Notes under the pieces: generated by a model
What the model saw: only the letters and a program-made list of their open reading frames with translations
The model's database searches: none
Told to the model about the DNA's origin: nothing
Translations under genes and position numbers: made by a program
Shown here: piece by piece, positions 52,538 through 61,965 of the stretch
Layout of the letters: every line of letters begins with the position of its first letter
How positions within the stretch are numbered: position 1 is the first letter of the stretch
Assembly (NCBI RefSeq): GCF_004209775.1
Contig: NZ_CP035914.1
Coordinates: 248,001-312,000, forward strand
Direction: 5' to 3'
DNA: 64,000 bases
From: Synechococcus sp. WH 8101
GTDB lineage: Bacteria; Cyanobacteriota; Cyanobacteriia; PCC-6307; Cyanobiaceae

Positions 52538-52657
52538 TCAGTTGAAGAAATAGCTGGAGAACAGGATCCCGGTGGTGAACACCAGCAGCAGCCCCAGATA
52601 AAGGCTGGTGCGGTTCAGTTCCACCGGCAGGTTGTTCGGATTCGGGTTGCGCTGCAT
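52538..52657 (-). CDS. psbL: Photosystem II protein L
   Basis: A 39-residue protein read directly from the minus strand: [20 protein letters not shown] then [19 protein letters not shown]. The [15 protein letters not shown] motif and one transmembrane helix identify PsbL, needed for photosystem II dimer assembly and secondary quinone function. It lies 12 bases upstream of psbJ and 21 downstream of psbF. Confidence 0.97.
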   Translation of the reverse strand: MQRNPNPNNLPVELNRTSLYLGLLLVFTTGILFSSYFFN

Positions 52658-52678
52658 GGGAAGTGTCCGAGGAGGAAG

Positions 52679-52816
52679 TCAGCGGCGGATGAACTGCATC
52701 GCAGCCAAAGCACCGAGGAAGAACACCGTGGGAATGCCCAGGGTGTGCACAGCGAGCCAGCGCACCGTGAAAATCGGGTAGTTGCGCGGCGTGGATGTGG
52801 CGGAGGATTGGGTCAT
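52679..52816 (-). CDS. psbF: Cytochrome b559 beta subunit
   Basis: 45 residues: [20 protein letters not shown] followed by [20 protein letters not shown] and QFIRR. The His in LAVHTLGIP is the haem ligand contributed by the beta subunit of cytochrome b559 in photosystem II. A single transmembrane helix. It lies 3 bases downstream of the psbE stop. Confidence 0.97.
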   Translation of the reverse strand: MTQSSATSTPRNYPIFTVRWLAVHTLGIPTVFFLGALAAMQFIRR

Positions 52817-52819
52817 GGC

Positions 52820-53068
52820 TTATTGCAGGCGCAGGTCGAGCTGGGACTTGCCTTCATAGCGTTGGCTCACAACGGGAGCCTTGCTTTCCGAGGCCTGGAA
52901 ATAGGCGTCGGGGCGGGGTGTGCCGAAGGCGTCGTAGGCGAGGCCAGTGGACACGAACAGGAACCCGGCGAGGAAAATCGCGGGCAGGGTCACGGCGTGG
53001 ATCACCCAGTAACGGATGCTGGTGATGATCTCAAAAAACGGGCGTTCCCCGGTGGAGCCGGCGGCCAT
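52820..53068 (-). CDS. psbE: Cytochrome b559 alpha subunit
   Basis: 82 residues: [20 protein letters not shown], then [20 protein letters not shown] with the haem-ligand His, and a lumenal tail ending [11 protein letters not shown]-like ([12 protein letters not shown]). With PsbF it forms cytochrome b559, essential for photosystem II assembly and photoprotection. It is the first psb gene in the operon, about 90 bases after ycf48. Confidence 0.97.
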   Translation of the reverse strand: MAAGSTGERPFFEIITSIRYWVIHAVTLPAIFLAGFLFVSTGLAYDAFGTPRPDAYFQASESKAPVVSQRYEGKSQLDLRLQ

Positions 53069-53158
53069 GGCTTCGGGCGTATCAGCTTGGCGATCCTAAG
53101 GCGCGATGCCGGAGCGCCGAGGCTGGCTGAGGTGCTTGGTTACACAGCGTTGTGGCGC

Positions 53159-54151
53159 TTAGCCCTGCCAGCGCAATAGCACACCCCGTTCGCCGAGCAG
53201 GAAGGTCTTGCCGTCGCTTTCTTCGAATCGGGTGAAATTGGTCGGCTGTTCAGCGCCCACGGGATCCCGTTGCCAGCTCTCGCCGCCATCGCGGCTCACC
53301 AGCAGGGTGCCGTTGCCGCCACCGGCCCAGATGGCACCGTCGGGGGTCCAGGCCAGATCCATGTAGCCGTAGCCATTGGTGATCGGAATGATCGGTTTGC
53401 TCCAACTTTCGTTGTTGCCGCGCTCGGTGTTGAAACGGATCTGGGCGCCGCGCGCCAGCATCCAGAGATTGCCGTCGGGCTGATAGCCGATGCTCTGAAG
53501 GCGCTGGCTGCTTACCCGTTGGTGCACTTGCCATACCTCCTGGCCGGGATCCCAGCTGGCATAGAAGTTGCCCAGGCTGCTCACGCTCACGTAGCGACCG
53601 TCATCACTGCGGCGCAGATCACGCACGGCGCCGGCGGCATCGCTCACTTCCGCTTCCCAGCTGCCGCCGCCATCGCGGGTGCGATACACAGCCCCCACGT
53701 TGGTGGCCAGCTCGGCGCTGTTGGGGCCGAGGGCCGTGATCAGATAGGGCTCACCAGGCAGCTTGGTGTCGAGGAACAGACGGGTCCAGTTGTTGCCGCC
53801 GTCGGTGCTGTGCATCAGCAGCCCGGGCTGGCCGGCGATCCAGCCGTCTTTCCCATCGAAGTCGATGCTGATCAAACGGAAGTTCTCTTCTTCTGGCAGG
53901 TCCAGGCTGCGCTCACTCCAGCTGCTGCCGCCATCGTTGGTTTCCAGAATCATCCGATTGCTGCCCACCAGGAAGCCGTGATTGGCATCGGTGAAGGCCA
54001 CATCGAGAGGATTGGCTTTGGTTTGCAGGTCAATCGCCTGCCAGGGACTGGTTTCCGCCGCCGCCAGGCGGGTGGAAACGCAGCCGCCGAGGCCGAGGCC
54101 GAGGCAGGCCACGAGCAGCAGGTGGAACAGGGGATGGAGCAGGCGCTTCAT
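53159..54151 (-). CDS. ycf48: Photosystem II assembly factor Ycf48 (HCF136)
   Basis: A lumenal seven-bladed propeller protein that binds newly made D1 during photosystem II assembly and repair. From the ATG at 54151, MKRLLHPLFHLLLVACLGLG is a lipoprotein signal, with lipobox LGGC making Cys the probable lipidated residue. The body shows repeated propeller blades with FTDANHGFLVGSNRMI, NDGGSSWSERSL, DGKDGWIAGQPG, STDGGNNWTRL and SRDGGESWQRDP. About 330 residues, normal. It lies between rubA and psbE, the conserved cyanobacterial order. An upstream frame to 54178 is unlikely. Confidence 0.95.
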   Translation of the reverse strand: MKRLLHPLFHLLLVACLGLGLGGCVSTRLAAAETSPWQAIDLQTKANPLDVAFTDANHGFLVGSNRMILETNDGGSSWSERSLDLPEEENFRLISIDFDGKDGWIAGQPGLLMHSTDGGNNWTRLFLDTKLPGEPYLITALGPNSAELATNVGAVYRTRDGGGSWEAEVSDAAGAVRDLRRSDDGRYVSVSSLGNFYASWDPGQEVWQVHQRVSSQRLQSIGYQPDGNLWMLARGAQIRFNTERGNNESWSKPIIPITNGYGYMDLAWTPDGAIWAGGGNGTLLVSRDGGESWQRDPVGAEQPTNFTRFEESDGKTFLLGERGVLLRWQG

Positions 54152-54185
54152 GACGGTCGCGACGTGGGGCTGAGTCAACGAGGAC

Positions 54186-54590
54186 TCAGCGGAGGGAGTA
54201 CAAGGAGAGGAAAAAGGCGAAGGCGAGGGCGAGGCTGCCGAAGATCAACACATTCTTCTGGCCGGGCGTGAGCCGGTTCACCCCGAGGCCGTAGTTGAGG
54301 TTTTCTTCGAATCCACTGGCCTTGGTGCGCGGACCGATGTCGCGGAAGGCCCCCACCTTGCTGCGACACACCGGGCAGCGGAAGCTGATCGCGTCGAGAT
54401 CCTCGAAGGCGGTGCCGGCGGTGATTCCCAGCTTCTTCACCCCCTCATCGGGGTCATACACATAGCCGCAGCTCCGACATTCGAAGCGGTGGGTGCGGGG
54501 ATCGCTGCTGACGTTGTCCTGTTCGGGAGCTTCGGTTGGCTGCTCCGGCACGGGAGCGCTCGGATCCTGCGCTGGGGTCTCGTCGCTCAC
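54186..54590 (-). CDS. rubA: Membrane-anchored rubredoxin
   Basis: 134 residues from GTG 54590 (VSDETPAQDPSAP). The rubredoxin domain has FECRSCGYVYDPDEG and FRCPVCRSK, giving the four Cys ligands of the iron site. A C-terminal transmembrane helix (NVLIFGSLALAFAFFLSLYS) anchors it to the thylakoid. RubA is required for photosystem II (and in some strains photosystem I) assembly. The frame is open to 54782, but that overlaps the divergent ndhC and lacks similarity. It starts the rubA-ycf48-psbEFLJ operon. Confidence 0.95.
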   Translation of the reverse strand: MSDETPAQDPSAPVPEQPTEAPEQDNVSSDPRTHRFECRSCGYVYDPDEGVKKLGITAGTAFEDLDAISFRCPVCRSKVGAFRDIGPRTKASGFEENLNYGLGVNRLTPGQKNVLIFGSLALAFAFFLSLYSLR

Positions 54591-54685
54591 CGCTGCTCGG
54601 CCTGGCCACACAACTCTATCGGGGGGCTTAAGGCAACAGAGTGCGGCAGCGAGTGTCAGACTGCCCCGAGATCGGGCCTGCCCAG
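54591..54685. promoter_or_regulatory. Divergent region between rubA and ndhC
   Basis: Ninety-five bases separate the two divergent operons (photosystem II assembly and NDH-1), so both promoters should be here. ndhC has an in-frame upstream extension (54641) that probably is not translated. No clear motif was identified. Confidence 0.4.
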
Positions 54686-55048
54686 ATGTTCGCGCTGCCG
54701 GGTTATGACGCCTTTCTCGGGTTTTTGCTGATCGCGGCAGCGGTTCCGGTGCTGGCGTTGGTGACCAACAAGCTGTTGGCACCGCGTAGTCAGCAGGGGG
54801 AGCGCGAGCTCACCTATGAGTCCGGCATGGAGCCGATCGGTGGCGCCTGGATTCAGTTCAACATCCGTTACTACATGTTCGCGTTGGTCTTCGTGATCTT
54901 CGACGTGGAAACGGTGTTCCTCTATCCCTGGGCGGTGGCGTTCCACCGGCTGGGTCTGCTGGCTTTCATCGAAGCCTTGATCTTCATCGCCATCCTTGTG
55001 GTGGCGCTGGCCTACGCCTGGCGCAAAGGCGCCCTCGAGTGGAGCTGA
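54686..55048 (+). CDS. ndhC: NAD(P)H-quinone oxidoreductase subunit 3
   Basis: A 120-residue membrane subunit of the photosynthetic NDH-1 complex, proton-pumping arm. [20 protein letters not shown] starts the first of three helices. [21 protein letters not shown] (conserved Glu/Asp loop), [20 protein letters not shown] and a third helix follow. The ATG at 54686 matches family length; the upstream frame to 54641 is not used. The stop is 3 bases from ndhK. Confidence 0.96.
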   Translation: MFALPGYDAFLGFLLIAAAVPVLALVTNKLLAPRSQQGERELTYESGMEPIGGAWIQFNIRYYMFALVFVIFDVETVFLYPWAVAFHRLGLLAFIEALIFIAILVVALAYAWRKGALEWS

Positions 55049-55051
55049 CCG

Positions 55052-55831
55052 ATGCCTGACCCAACCACTTCTTCGCTCCCCACCACGCCATCCATCGATG
55101 CCGTACGCGACCTGCGGGCTGCCAGCTGTGGACCCGTCGCCGGTGCTGCCGAGGGAGCGCCGGCAGTCACGAGCGATCTGAGTGAGAACGTGATCCTCAC
55201 CAGCCTTGATGACCTCCACAACTGGGCCCGCCTCAGCAGCCTCTGGCCCCTGCTTTACGGCACCGCCTGTTGCTTTATCGAGTTTGCGGCCCTCATCGGC
55301 TCCCGCTTTGATTTCGACCGATTTGGTCTGGTGCCTCGTAGTTCACCACGCCAGGCTGACCTTTTGATCGTGGCCGGCACCGTCACCATGAAGATGGCGC
55401 CGGCACTGGTGCGGCTCTATGAGCAGATGCCGGAACCCAAGTATGTGATTGCCATGGGGGCCTGCACGATCACCGGTGGCATGTTCAGCGCCGACTCCAC
55501 CACAGCAGTGCGCGGGGTCGACAAGCTGATCCCCGTCGATCTCTATCTCCCCGGCTGCCCGCCCCGCCCGGAGGCGATCTTCGATGCGGTGATCAAACTG
55601 CGCAAGAAAGTGGCCAACGAATCGGTGGCGGATCGCCGTCAACTGCAGCAGACCCACCGCTATTGCACGGTGCAGCACAGCATGCAGCGAATCGACCCCG
55701 TCGTGACCGGTGCCTATCTGCGGGCCGAAACCCAGCTGGCGGCCCTCAAGCCTGGGGTCGGTCTGGCGATGCCAGCCGTGCCCAACACCGAACCTTCCGA
55801 GACCGCCACCGCACCCGCCGAATTGTCATGA
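55052..55831 (+). CDS. ndhK: NAD(P)H-quinone oxidoreductase subunit K
   Basis: A 259-residue 4Fe-4S subunit of NDH-1 in the peripheral arm. [14 protein letters not shown] provides the paired Cys ligands, [21 protein letters not shown] the third, and [19 protein letters not shown] the fourth. The N-terminal about 45 residues are a variable extension rich in Ala/Ser. ATGA overlap with ndhJ. Confidence 0.96.
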   Translation: MPDPTTSSLPTTPSIDAVRDLRAASCGPVAGAAEGAPAVTSDLSENVILTSLDDLHNWARLSSLWPLLYGTACCFIEFAALIGSRFDFDRFGLVPRSSPRQADLLIVAGTVTMKMAPALVRLYEQMPEPKYVIAMGACTITGGMFSADSTTAVRGVDKLIPVDLYLPGCPPRPEAIFDAVIKLRKKVANESVADRRQLQQTHRYCTVQHSMQRIDPVVTGAYLRAETQLAALKPGVGLAMPAVPNTEPSETATAPAELS

Positions 55832-56388
55832 GCGCGACTCCCGACAACAAGCCCGCAAGCGAAGCAGCGGCAGAAACCACCGTTCCAGCAGCACCTGAGC
55901 CTGGCCCTGTCAGTCAGTGGCTCAGTCAGCAGGGATTTGACCATGATCTGCTGCCTGCCGATCACATCGGCACGGAAACCATCGGTGTTGAGGCGATGTT
56001 CCTGCCGGTGATCGCCGCCGCACTCAAGAGCCACGGGTTTGATTACCTCCAATGCCAGGGCGGCTACGACGAGGGCCCCGGCGAGCGGTTGGTCTGCTTC
56101 TACCACCTGGTGGCGATGGCGGATGTGGTGGAGGGGCGCTGCGATGCCGTGCGTGAAGTGCGCCTCAAGGTATTTCTGTCCCGCGAAGGTCAGCCCAGCG
56201 TGCCCAGTCTTTATGGCCTCTTCCGTGGAGCGGATTGGCAGGAGCGGGAAACCTTCGACATGTTCGGCATTCAGTTCGAAGGCCATCCCCATCCCAAGCG
56301 TCTGCTGATGCCGGAAGACTGGAAGGGCTGGCCGCTGCGCAAAGACTATGTGCAGCCCGATTTCTATGAAATGCAGGACGCTTATTGA
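55828..56388 (+). CDS. ndhJ: NAD(P)H-quinone oxidoreductase subunit J
   Basis: A 186-residue 30-kDa-type NDH-1 subunit. [20 protein letters not shown] is a variable start, then the conserved body with [39 protein letters not shown] and [20 protein letters not shown], ending in the [23 protein letters not shown] block. The ATG at 55828 overlaps the ndhK stop. The end of ndhJ is 30 bases from the convergent peptidase gene, with no clear terminator. Confidence 0.96.
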   Translation: MSATPDNKPASEAAAETTVPAAPEPGPVSQWLSQQGFDHDLLPADHIGTETIGVEAMFLPVIAAALKSHGFDYLQCQGGYDEGPGERLVCFYHLVAMADVVEGRCDAVREVRLKVFLSREGQPSVPSLYGLFRGADWQERETFDMFGIQFEGHPHPKRLLMPEDWKGWPLRKDYVQPDFYEMQDAY

Positions 56389-56418
56389 CCGGCGTGCGAA
56401 CTCATCGGATGATCGCAA

Positions 56419-59400
56419 TCAAGCCAGGTGAAACGTGATGTCGTTGAAGTCTCCATCGTAGCTGCTGGTTTGAGATGGAAGGAGATCTTCAAATCCGAAA
56501 TAGCCATCTCCAAAGTTTAGAAACTGAATGGCTTGGTTAGGATTGGCGGCCGCTATTGAGTACAGGGTGGTTTGAGTGCCTGCATCGTTTGTTGTGAGCA
56601 GAATGGCTCCATAGGACTGATCGGCTTCAAAGCGTGTCGACAAGCTGGCTTTCTTGTTGAAGGTTTTCAGGTCGGTTAGGGGAGCGATGAGCCGGTCCAG
56701 AGCCAGATTGCGGTAGTCCTCGGAGTCGCTTGGACTGATCAGCCCTTCGGATGTTTGAAATGCACCCGTCAACGTGTCCACTTGAAAGAATCCTAGTTGA
56801 GCTGTGTTAGCACTTGTTCCCTCGATCCATATCTCCAGATTGATGTCGTTATCGGGGCTCCAGATTCCCGAGGAAAAGGTCTGTGTGCCTCCGTTTGTCT
56901 TGGCTTGCAATGCTGTACTTCTGTTAATATCAAGGCTGCGATAGCTTGCGTTAATTGCTTGGCCTTCTTGAAGATCGCGAAGGCCCTCAATTTGATCCGT
57001 GCCGGTCATCTCAACAATTGAACTCGTATCTTGTAAGTCTTGATTGACGTTCACTTGCCCCCATGATTTGATGCTGGTTTCGACGTCGACGAGAGAATCT
57101 TTCAGAGGAGTGGTGTGATTCCCATAATGATCGATCAAGAGTGAGATGTTGCTGGAGGCGTTGCTGTTGAAGGTATCGGAGGGATCTTGGTCGAATTTAA
57201 TCTCAAATTTATAGGTCGTATTGCTGTCAAGCTTGATGTATTCGTCGATTGTGACGTTTGACCGAAATGTGTTTGAGTTATTGTTTTCAGTGTCAGTGAT
57301 GGTGAGTTCTGTGAGCCCTGCGCTGCTCGAAAGTAGAACGATATCGGTTGTGAAAGTTCCTGGTGTGCTGGGATTGATGGGCGGGGCTACGGGTGTTTCG
57401 TAGTAGATAACTTGCGTTTGGTTTTGTCCGATTGAGAAATTGAACAAGCTTGGCGCCGTGATCGGAGTGGTTTTATCATTGATCGTGACGTCATCGTCGC
57501 CGTTAATATCACCATTCGGGGGAGTTGATACATTGTTGTCATCCTGATCTTTGGCGTAGCCTTGAAGGCTTTGATTGCTGATCCTCAAATCGAAATCGTA
57601 TCGTGCTGAGATGGTTCGGTCTGGCGTGATTACCACCTGGTCTCCGGCGTTAATCGTTTGATTCTTTTGAGATGGATTGAGGTTGTTGCCAGAAAGAATG
57701 AGTGTTCCTTCCTCCTTGATCTGCGTGTTCCAACGCGCCTTTTCTGTTCCTTCGGAGCTTCGGATGGTTATGGAAGCGCTTCCAGCCTGACGCAGATTGA
57801 GAATATCAAGATGGAATTCTAGGTCTGCAATCGATGCTCCCTCTATCCGTGGAAGTTTGATTTGAGTTTGATTGATTGCTGCATCATTAGATGTGTAACT
57901 TAAGTAACCATCGATTTGTAGGGCTAGCCAGGCTTCTTTCCCTTTGGCTTGTGTGATTTCAGCGTCAAGCCGGATCGCTTTCGAGCTCTCAAAGCCACTG
58001 TTGGTCTGGACTTCGGCCAGAAGTGGTAAGACACGGTTGATGACGCGTGACCATCCTGTTGCTTGCTCAAAGCTTGGGGCCGTTTCCGTGAAGCGATCGA
58101 GGGGATCCTTGGCATATTGATTGACATAATGATCATCTTTTATCCACTGATCAAATGCTGTTGGGAGTGTGATGGTTAGGCCAGAACTAGCATTCAGGCG
58201 AAACCCTTCTTGTGGTTTATAGTTTTGGTTGTTGGCGACGATTGTATTCTCTAGGGCTTGGAGGATTTTGTTGGAAGCATTGATTAGTGCTGTGGATGCT
58301 CCGGGTGTTGAGCGGCTGATCAAGGCGACATTGCCAAGATCCTGTAAAAAGCCAAGATAATAGCCGGTCCCCTTCTGGCGAATGGATTTCAATAGATTGA
58401 TGAGGAAAGTATCGCTGCTTAGGATGAATGCATTCGCGTAATCGCGAATGGCGCCGTTCAACGGCGCAAGAGTCGTTGTGTCTGATAGTGAAAGCGTGTT
58501 GTGGGAACCATTGCGCTCGCTGTAGGTGTTCACGAAGGCCAGCCCAAGTGTTTTGGAATTTTGCTCGATGCCTTCTTGGTTGGATTGCTTGCTGTCAAGA
58601 CTCAGATTGCTGAGAGTCCGTAAGTAGTCGAATCCATTCCCTGGAATCGTTTCCTGAGAGGCGAGGAAGTAGCGCGTCGTGGAACTCAGCTCAGTCAGGG
58701 TTTCGATGCCTGCCATCAGGCATTCGTCATAGGCGACCAGCCCAAAACGCGATTGATTCGATAGGTTGCTACTGATAGCGCTTTTGAGCGAGTTCGCTAA
58801 TTGGTAAACCTCGAGTGATCCGTCCTCTTGGTCTCGGTCATCATCTGGTCCGTCTAAATTGCCCCCTCCCAGATAGCTATTGCCATGATTGCTCAAAAAA
58901 ATTGCGTGAGGATTGCTGCCGAAATATTCTTGTGTGTTGCTCTGTCTAAGCAGGTGGTCGAACGACTGCGGCGATCCTGTGAGCATCTCCTTAGTTATTG
59001 TAAATGTTGTGCTGAGGCCAAGCGTTATATCGCTGAATTGGGGATACGAGTTGAAGAATTCTTGTAAATAAGAATTATATGTGTCGGGATGAGTTTTTTT
59101 GACGCTGCTGCCGGTTTTGTTGAGTAGTAGTTGGATGAGATTAGAGTATTTCCGGTAGTGATCTGAGTCTTCTGCGTAATTTTTAATGTTCCGGATGGTA
59201 TCTTCTGCTGCGGCGGATCTTTGAACGATGCCTATTCCTGTATATGGCCAGCTTGGTTGACTAAAGCCGTCTTCAGAATCATTGTGAATGCCGTCCCAGC
59301 CTGTGGGAAATATCGCAGTATCGGGTTCTCTTCCTGCTGCCTGGTCAAGCAGGATGAGAGTGCTGAACTGATCTGGATTAATGTTCAGGGCAAGCTCGAT

Positions 59401-59481
59401 CTCGGCCAAGTTCGTTGCCAAGCCTTGGGCAAGATCAACGCTGGTAAAATAATTCGCGATTTTATAAGTTTCACCGGCCAT
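56419..59481 (-). CDS. C11 (clostripain-like) cysteine peptidase with DUF4114-like C-terminus
   Basis: 1,020 residues. The clan CD dyad is visible as H199 (AIFLSNHGNSYLGG) and C254 (GLVAYDECLMAGIETLTEL), each after a hydrophobic strand, as in clostripain/gingipain-like peptidases, which often prefer Arg or Lys. The middle (about 500-850) has beta-rich domains and an acidic NGDINGDDDVTIND-like Ca-binding element. The end GYFGFEDLLPSQTSSYDGDFN resembles DUF4114, common in large exported cyanobacterial proteins. There is no N-terminal signal, so type I secretion is the likely route. It is clearly AT-richer than its neighbours and rich in Asn/Thr/Ser, consistent with acquisition. It sits alone between ndhJ and the YvcK-like gene. 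Confidence 0.8.
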   Translation of the reverse strand: MAGETYKIANYFTSVDLAQGLATNLAEIELALNINPDQFSTLILLDQAAGREPDTAIFPTGWDGIHNDSEDGFSQPSWPYTGIGIVQRSAAAEDTIRNIKNYAEDSDHYRKYSNLIQLLLNKTGSSVKKTHPDTYNSYLQEFFNSYPQFSDITLGLSTTFTITKEMLTGSPQSFDHLLRQSNTQEYFGSNPHAIFLSNHGNSYLGGGNLDGPDDDRDQEDGSLEVYQLANSLKSAISSNLSNQSRFGLVAYDECLMAGIETLTELSSTTRYFLASQETIPGNGFDYLRTLSNLSLDSKQSNQEGIEQNSKTLGLAFVNTYSERNGSHNTLSLSDTTTLAPLNGAIRDYANAFILSSDTFLINLLKSIRQKGTGYYLGFLQDLGNVALISRSTPGASTALINASNKILQALENTIVANNQNYKPQEGFRLNASSGLTITLPTAFDQWIKDDHYVNQYAKDPLDRFTETAPSFEQATGWSRVINRVLPLLAEVQTNSGFESSKAIRLDAEITQAKGKEAWLALQIDGYLSYTSNDAAINQTQIKLPRIEGASIADLEFHLDILNLRQAGSASITIRSSEGTEKARWNTQIKEEGTLILSGNNLNPSQKNQTINAGDQVVITPDRTISARYDFDLRISNQSLQGYAKDQDDNNVSTPPNGDINGDDDVTINDKTTPITAPSLFNFSIGQNQTQVIYYETPVAPPINPSTPGTFTTDIVLLSSSAGLTELTITDTENNNSNTFRSNVTIDEYIKLDSNTTYKFEIKFDQDPSDTFNSNASSNISLLIDHYGNHTTPLKDSLVDVETSIKSWGQVNVNQDLQDTSSIVEMTGTDQIEGLRDLQEGQAINASYRSLDINRSTALQAKTNGGTQTFSSGIWSPDNDINLEIWIEGTSANTAQLGFFQVDTLTGAFQTSEGLISPSDSEDYRNLALDRLIAPLTDLKTFNKKASLSTRFEADQSYGAILLTTNDAGTQTTLYSIAAANPNQAIQFLNFGDGYFGFEDLLPSQTSSYDGDFNDITFHLA

Positions 59482-59595
59482 AGTAATTTGTTTTTAATCT
59501 CAAATTAGCTCGCGGGAGAGTGTTTCGTCTCTTTGTGGACGCTTTGCTGATTGGCTGTTTTGGGGTCTGGCTGTTGGAGTCCTGGTTTGGTTGTT

Positions 59596-60948
59596 TTAAG
59601 TGTTCAGCGAGAGTTTCTCTGCCTTGTGTTTTCGGTAAAATCGCATCACCGCCAGGGCCAGGCTGCGGGGGTCGTGGCGAAGGGTGGCTGTCGGTCGCGC
59701 ACCCTGCAGGGGTGCTTCCATCACGTCGTAACCTTCGGCTTCGAGATGTTGTCGGTCGCAGATCACCGGTTCGGCGCCCCGTTGGCGGTAAAGACCGATC
59801 AAGGGAGTTTCGGCCAATTCCTCTTGAGCCAGCACAGCACCGAAGAGGCGGTGGCTGACGCCGAGTGAGGCCAGCTGGGCCTCAATCGCTCGCAGATGGC
59901 CAGCCACATCCAAACCATCCGTTTCACCGGGCTGGGTCATTAGGTTGCAGATGTAGAGGCGCGGCGCCCGGCTGCGCTGGATCGCCGTGACCAGTTCCGG
60001 CACGAGCAGATTCGGCAGCAACGAGGTGTAGAGACTGCCAGGACCAAGCAGGATCAGATCGGCATGGGCAATCGCCTCCAGGGCCCTGGGTAGAGCCGGT
60101 GGCTGCTCCGGCAGGCAACCCAGGCGCACGATCGGGCTCGGGGCATGGCCAATCGCCGATTCACCCTCAATCCGGCTGCCGTCTTCCAGCTCAGCCCACA
60201 GACGCACATCCACATTGGTGGCGGGCACCACCTGCCCTTGCACCGCCAGCACCCTGCTGGAGGCGGTGATCGCCGTTTCCAGGCTGCCTGTGATCGCCGT
60301 CAGCGCTGAAAGAAACAGATTGCCGAAGCTGTGGCCCTCGAGGCCACCGCCAGCGGAAAATCGATATTGGAACAGTTTGGTCAGCAGGGGCTCCTCGGTG
60401 GAGAGGGCTGCCAGGCAGTTGCGGATATCGCCGGGGGGTTGCACACCCAGCTCCCTGCGCAGCACCCCACTGCTGCCACCGTCGTCGGCCACGGTGACAA
60501 TCGCGGTGATGTGGCTGCTGTAGCGCTTCAGGCCGCTGAGCAAGGTCGAGAGGCCTGTGCCACCTCCAATGGCCACGATGTTGGGGCCCCGGTTCAATCT
60601 GCTTTTCGCCCGCAGGGCATCCACGAGCACGGTGTCTTTTTCTGGGGCCAGGGCCTGTTGAATCGAGCCGAAGCTGCGGCTCTGCCCCCAGAGCACCAGG
60701 CCGATCCCCAGCAAGAGAACGAGAGGGCCGGTGATGCCGCGGGGCATCACCCGGGTGATCCAGCTCAGGGCTTCCTGGATCGCCCAGAGGGTCCAGTAGA
60801 TCGGTTGGAGATCGGCCCAAACCGCCGCTCCGAGCAGGGCCAGCACCAGACCGATGCCGGAGGTCAGCACCCAGCGCTTCACCACCAGGCCCGGCTGCAG
60901 CCAGCGCACGGCGCGGCGAGACCGGCTCATCAGATCCCTTTGGCGCAT
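59596..60948 (-). CDS. YvcK/CofD-like protein (gluconeogenesis factor family), membrane-anchored
   Basis: About 450 residues from ATG 60948. The family body is NIVAIGGGTGLSTLLSGLKR, TVADDGGSSGVLRRELG, PPGDIRNCLAALS, GHSFGNLFLSALTAITG and ADLILLGPGSLYTSLLPNLL, as in YvcK, which binds UDP-sugars and influences cell-wall and carbon metabolism. Ahead of it lie two hydrophobic helices (WVLTSGIGLVLALLGAAVW; GITGPLVLLLGIGLVLWG), the cyanobacterial membrane-anchored variant. The frame extends to 61353 but is antisense to the ABC gene there, so a start at 60948 (or 60930) is preferred. Confidence 0.88.
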   Translation of the reverse strand: MRQRDLMSRSRRAVRWLQPGLVVKRWVLTSGIGLVLALLGAAVWADLQPIYWTLWAIQEALSWITRVMPRGITGPLVLLLGIGLVLWGQSRSFGSIQQALAPEKDTVLVDALRAKSRLNRGPNIVAIGGGTGLSTLLSGLKRYSSHITAIVTVADDGGSSGVLRRELGVQPPGDIRNCLAALSTEEPLLTKLFQYRFSAGGGLEGHSFGNLFLSALTAITGSLETAITASSRVLAVQGQVVPATNVDVRLWAELEDGSRIEGESAIGHAPSPIVRLGCLPEQPPALPRALEAIAHADLILLGPGSLYTSLLPNLLVPELVTAIQRSRAPRLYICNLMTQPGETDGLDVAGHLRAIEAQLASLGVSHRLFGAVLAQEELAETPLIGLYRQRGAEPVICDRQHLEAEGYDVMEAPLQGARPTATLRHDPRSLALAVMRFYRKHKAEKLSLNT

Positions 60949-61135
60949 CACCTGCTGCTGCCGCCGTTGGCTGCGGCGACTATCGCGGCGTGGGTTGCGC
61001 TGGGTAGGGGGGATCGACGATGTCAAACGGTCGGCCGCAGTTCGGAGCCACTGGGCTGACTGTAAGGACGCTGGGCCACTGCACCACCCTTGGCAGGCAG
61101 AGGCAGGATGGGCCTGTTCCCGCCGCCAGATCCTC

Positions 61136-61960
61136 GTGCCCAGTCCGTCGGTGCCCAGTCCGTCGGGGCCCAGTTCCGCCGTGGCCACTCCGGTGGTGGA
61201 GATGCGCAACCTCACCATGCAGTGGGGACCGAAGCCGGTGCTGGATCGGGTCAATCTGACGATGCAGCCCGGCGAGCGGTTGGCGGTGGTGGGCCCATCC
61301 GGCGCTGGCAAGTCGACCGTGTTGCGGCTGCTCGCAGGTCTGCAACTGCCCACATCCGGCGACCTGCACTTGTTCGGTCAGCCCCAGATCTATCGCCGCC
61401 TCGATCAGCGCCAACCCCCGGACGTGCGCCTCGTGTTCCAGAACCCGGCCCTGTTGGCGTCGTTGACCGTGGAGGAGAACGTGGGCTTTCTTTTGAATCG
61501 ATTGGGGCGCTTGCGGCCGGCGGAGATCCACACGCGGGTGATGCAATGTCTCGATGCGGTGGGCTTGCACGATGTGGCCGACAAATACCCCGGTCAGTTG
61601 AGTGGGGGTATGCAGAAACGGGTCAGCTTCGCCCGCGCTCTGATTGACGATCCGGATCGGCAGGAGGGGGCGATGCCCCTGTTGCTCTACGACGAGCCGA
61701 CGGCGGGTCTGGATCCGGTGGCCTGCACCCGCATCGAAGACCTGATCATGAAAACCACCACCGTTGCCAACGGTTGCTCGGTTGTGGTGAGTCATGTGCG
61801 CAGCACGATCGAACGCTCGGCTGAGCGGGTGGTGATGCTCTATGCCGGACAGTTCCGCTGGGATGGCTCGATCGAGGAGTTCCGTCAGACCGACAACCCC
61901 TATGTGCGTCAGTTCAGGACGGGTAGTCTTCACGGGCCGATGCAGCCCTCTGAGCACTGA
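61136..61960 (+). CDS. ABC transporter ATP-binding protein, MlaF/TGD3-like
   Basis: Walker A is VGPSGAGKSTVLRLLAG, the signature is YPGQLSGGMQKRVSFARAL with the Met-Gln-Lys-Arg form typical of MlaF lipid-transport ATPases, Walker B is LLLYDEPTAGLDPV, and the switch His is in VVSHV. With the MCE gene 5 bases downstream it should energise glycerolipid transport between membranes. No permease (MlaE) gene is present here. Start is uncertain: GTG 61136, GTG 61151, GTG 61181 or ATG 61202. The first three lie in a 15-bp tandem repeat (VPSPS units) that may be non-coding. The frame upstream to 60854 overlaps the YvcK-like gene and is rejected. Confidence 0.88.
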   Translation: MPSPSVPSPSGPSSAVATPVVEMRNLTMQWGPKPVLDRVNLTMQPGERLAVVGPSGAGKSTVLRLLAGLQLPTSGDLHLFGQPQIYRRLDQRQPPDVRLVFQNPALLASLTVEENVGFLLNRLGRLRPAEIHTRVMQCLDAVGLHDVADKYPGQLSGGMQKRVSFARALIDDPDRQEGAMPLLLYDEPTAGLDPVACTRIEDLIMKTTTVANGCSVVVSHVRSTIERSAERVVMLYAGQFRWDGSIEEFRQTDNPYVRQFRTGSLHGPMQPSEH

Positions 61961-61965
61961 TCCCC

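Noticed and set aside
53270-54271. 333-codon plus-strand frame opposite ycf48
   Set aside because: Antisense of a conserved gene, Ala/Gly/His-rich with no recognisable domain.
60854-61135. N-terminal extension of the ABC ATPase
   Set aside because: It is antisense to the YvcK-like gene and gives Arg/Trp/Cys-rich sequence unlike any ATPase.
60949-61353. N-terminal extension of the YvcK-like protein
   Set aside because: It overlaps the ATPase gene in antisense, while the conserved membrane helices begin after 60948.
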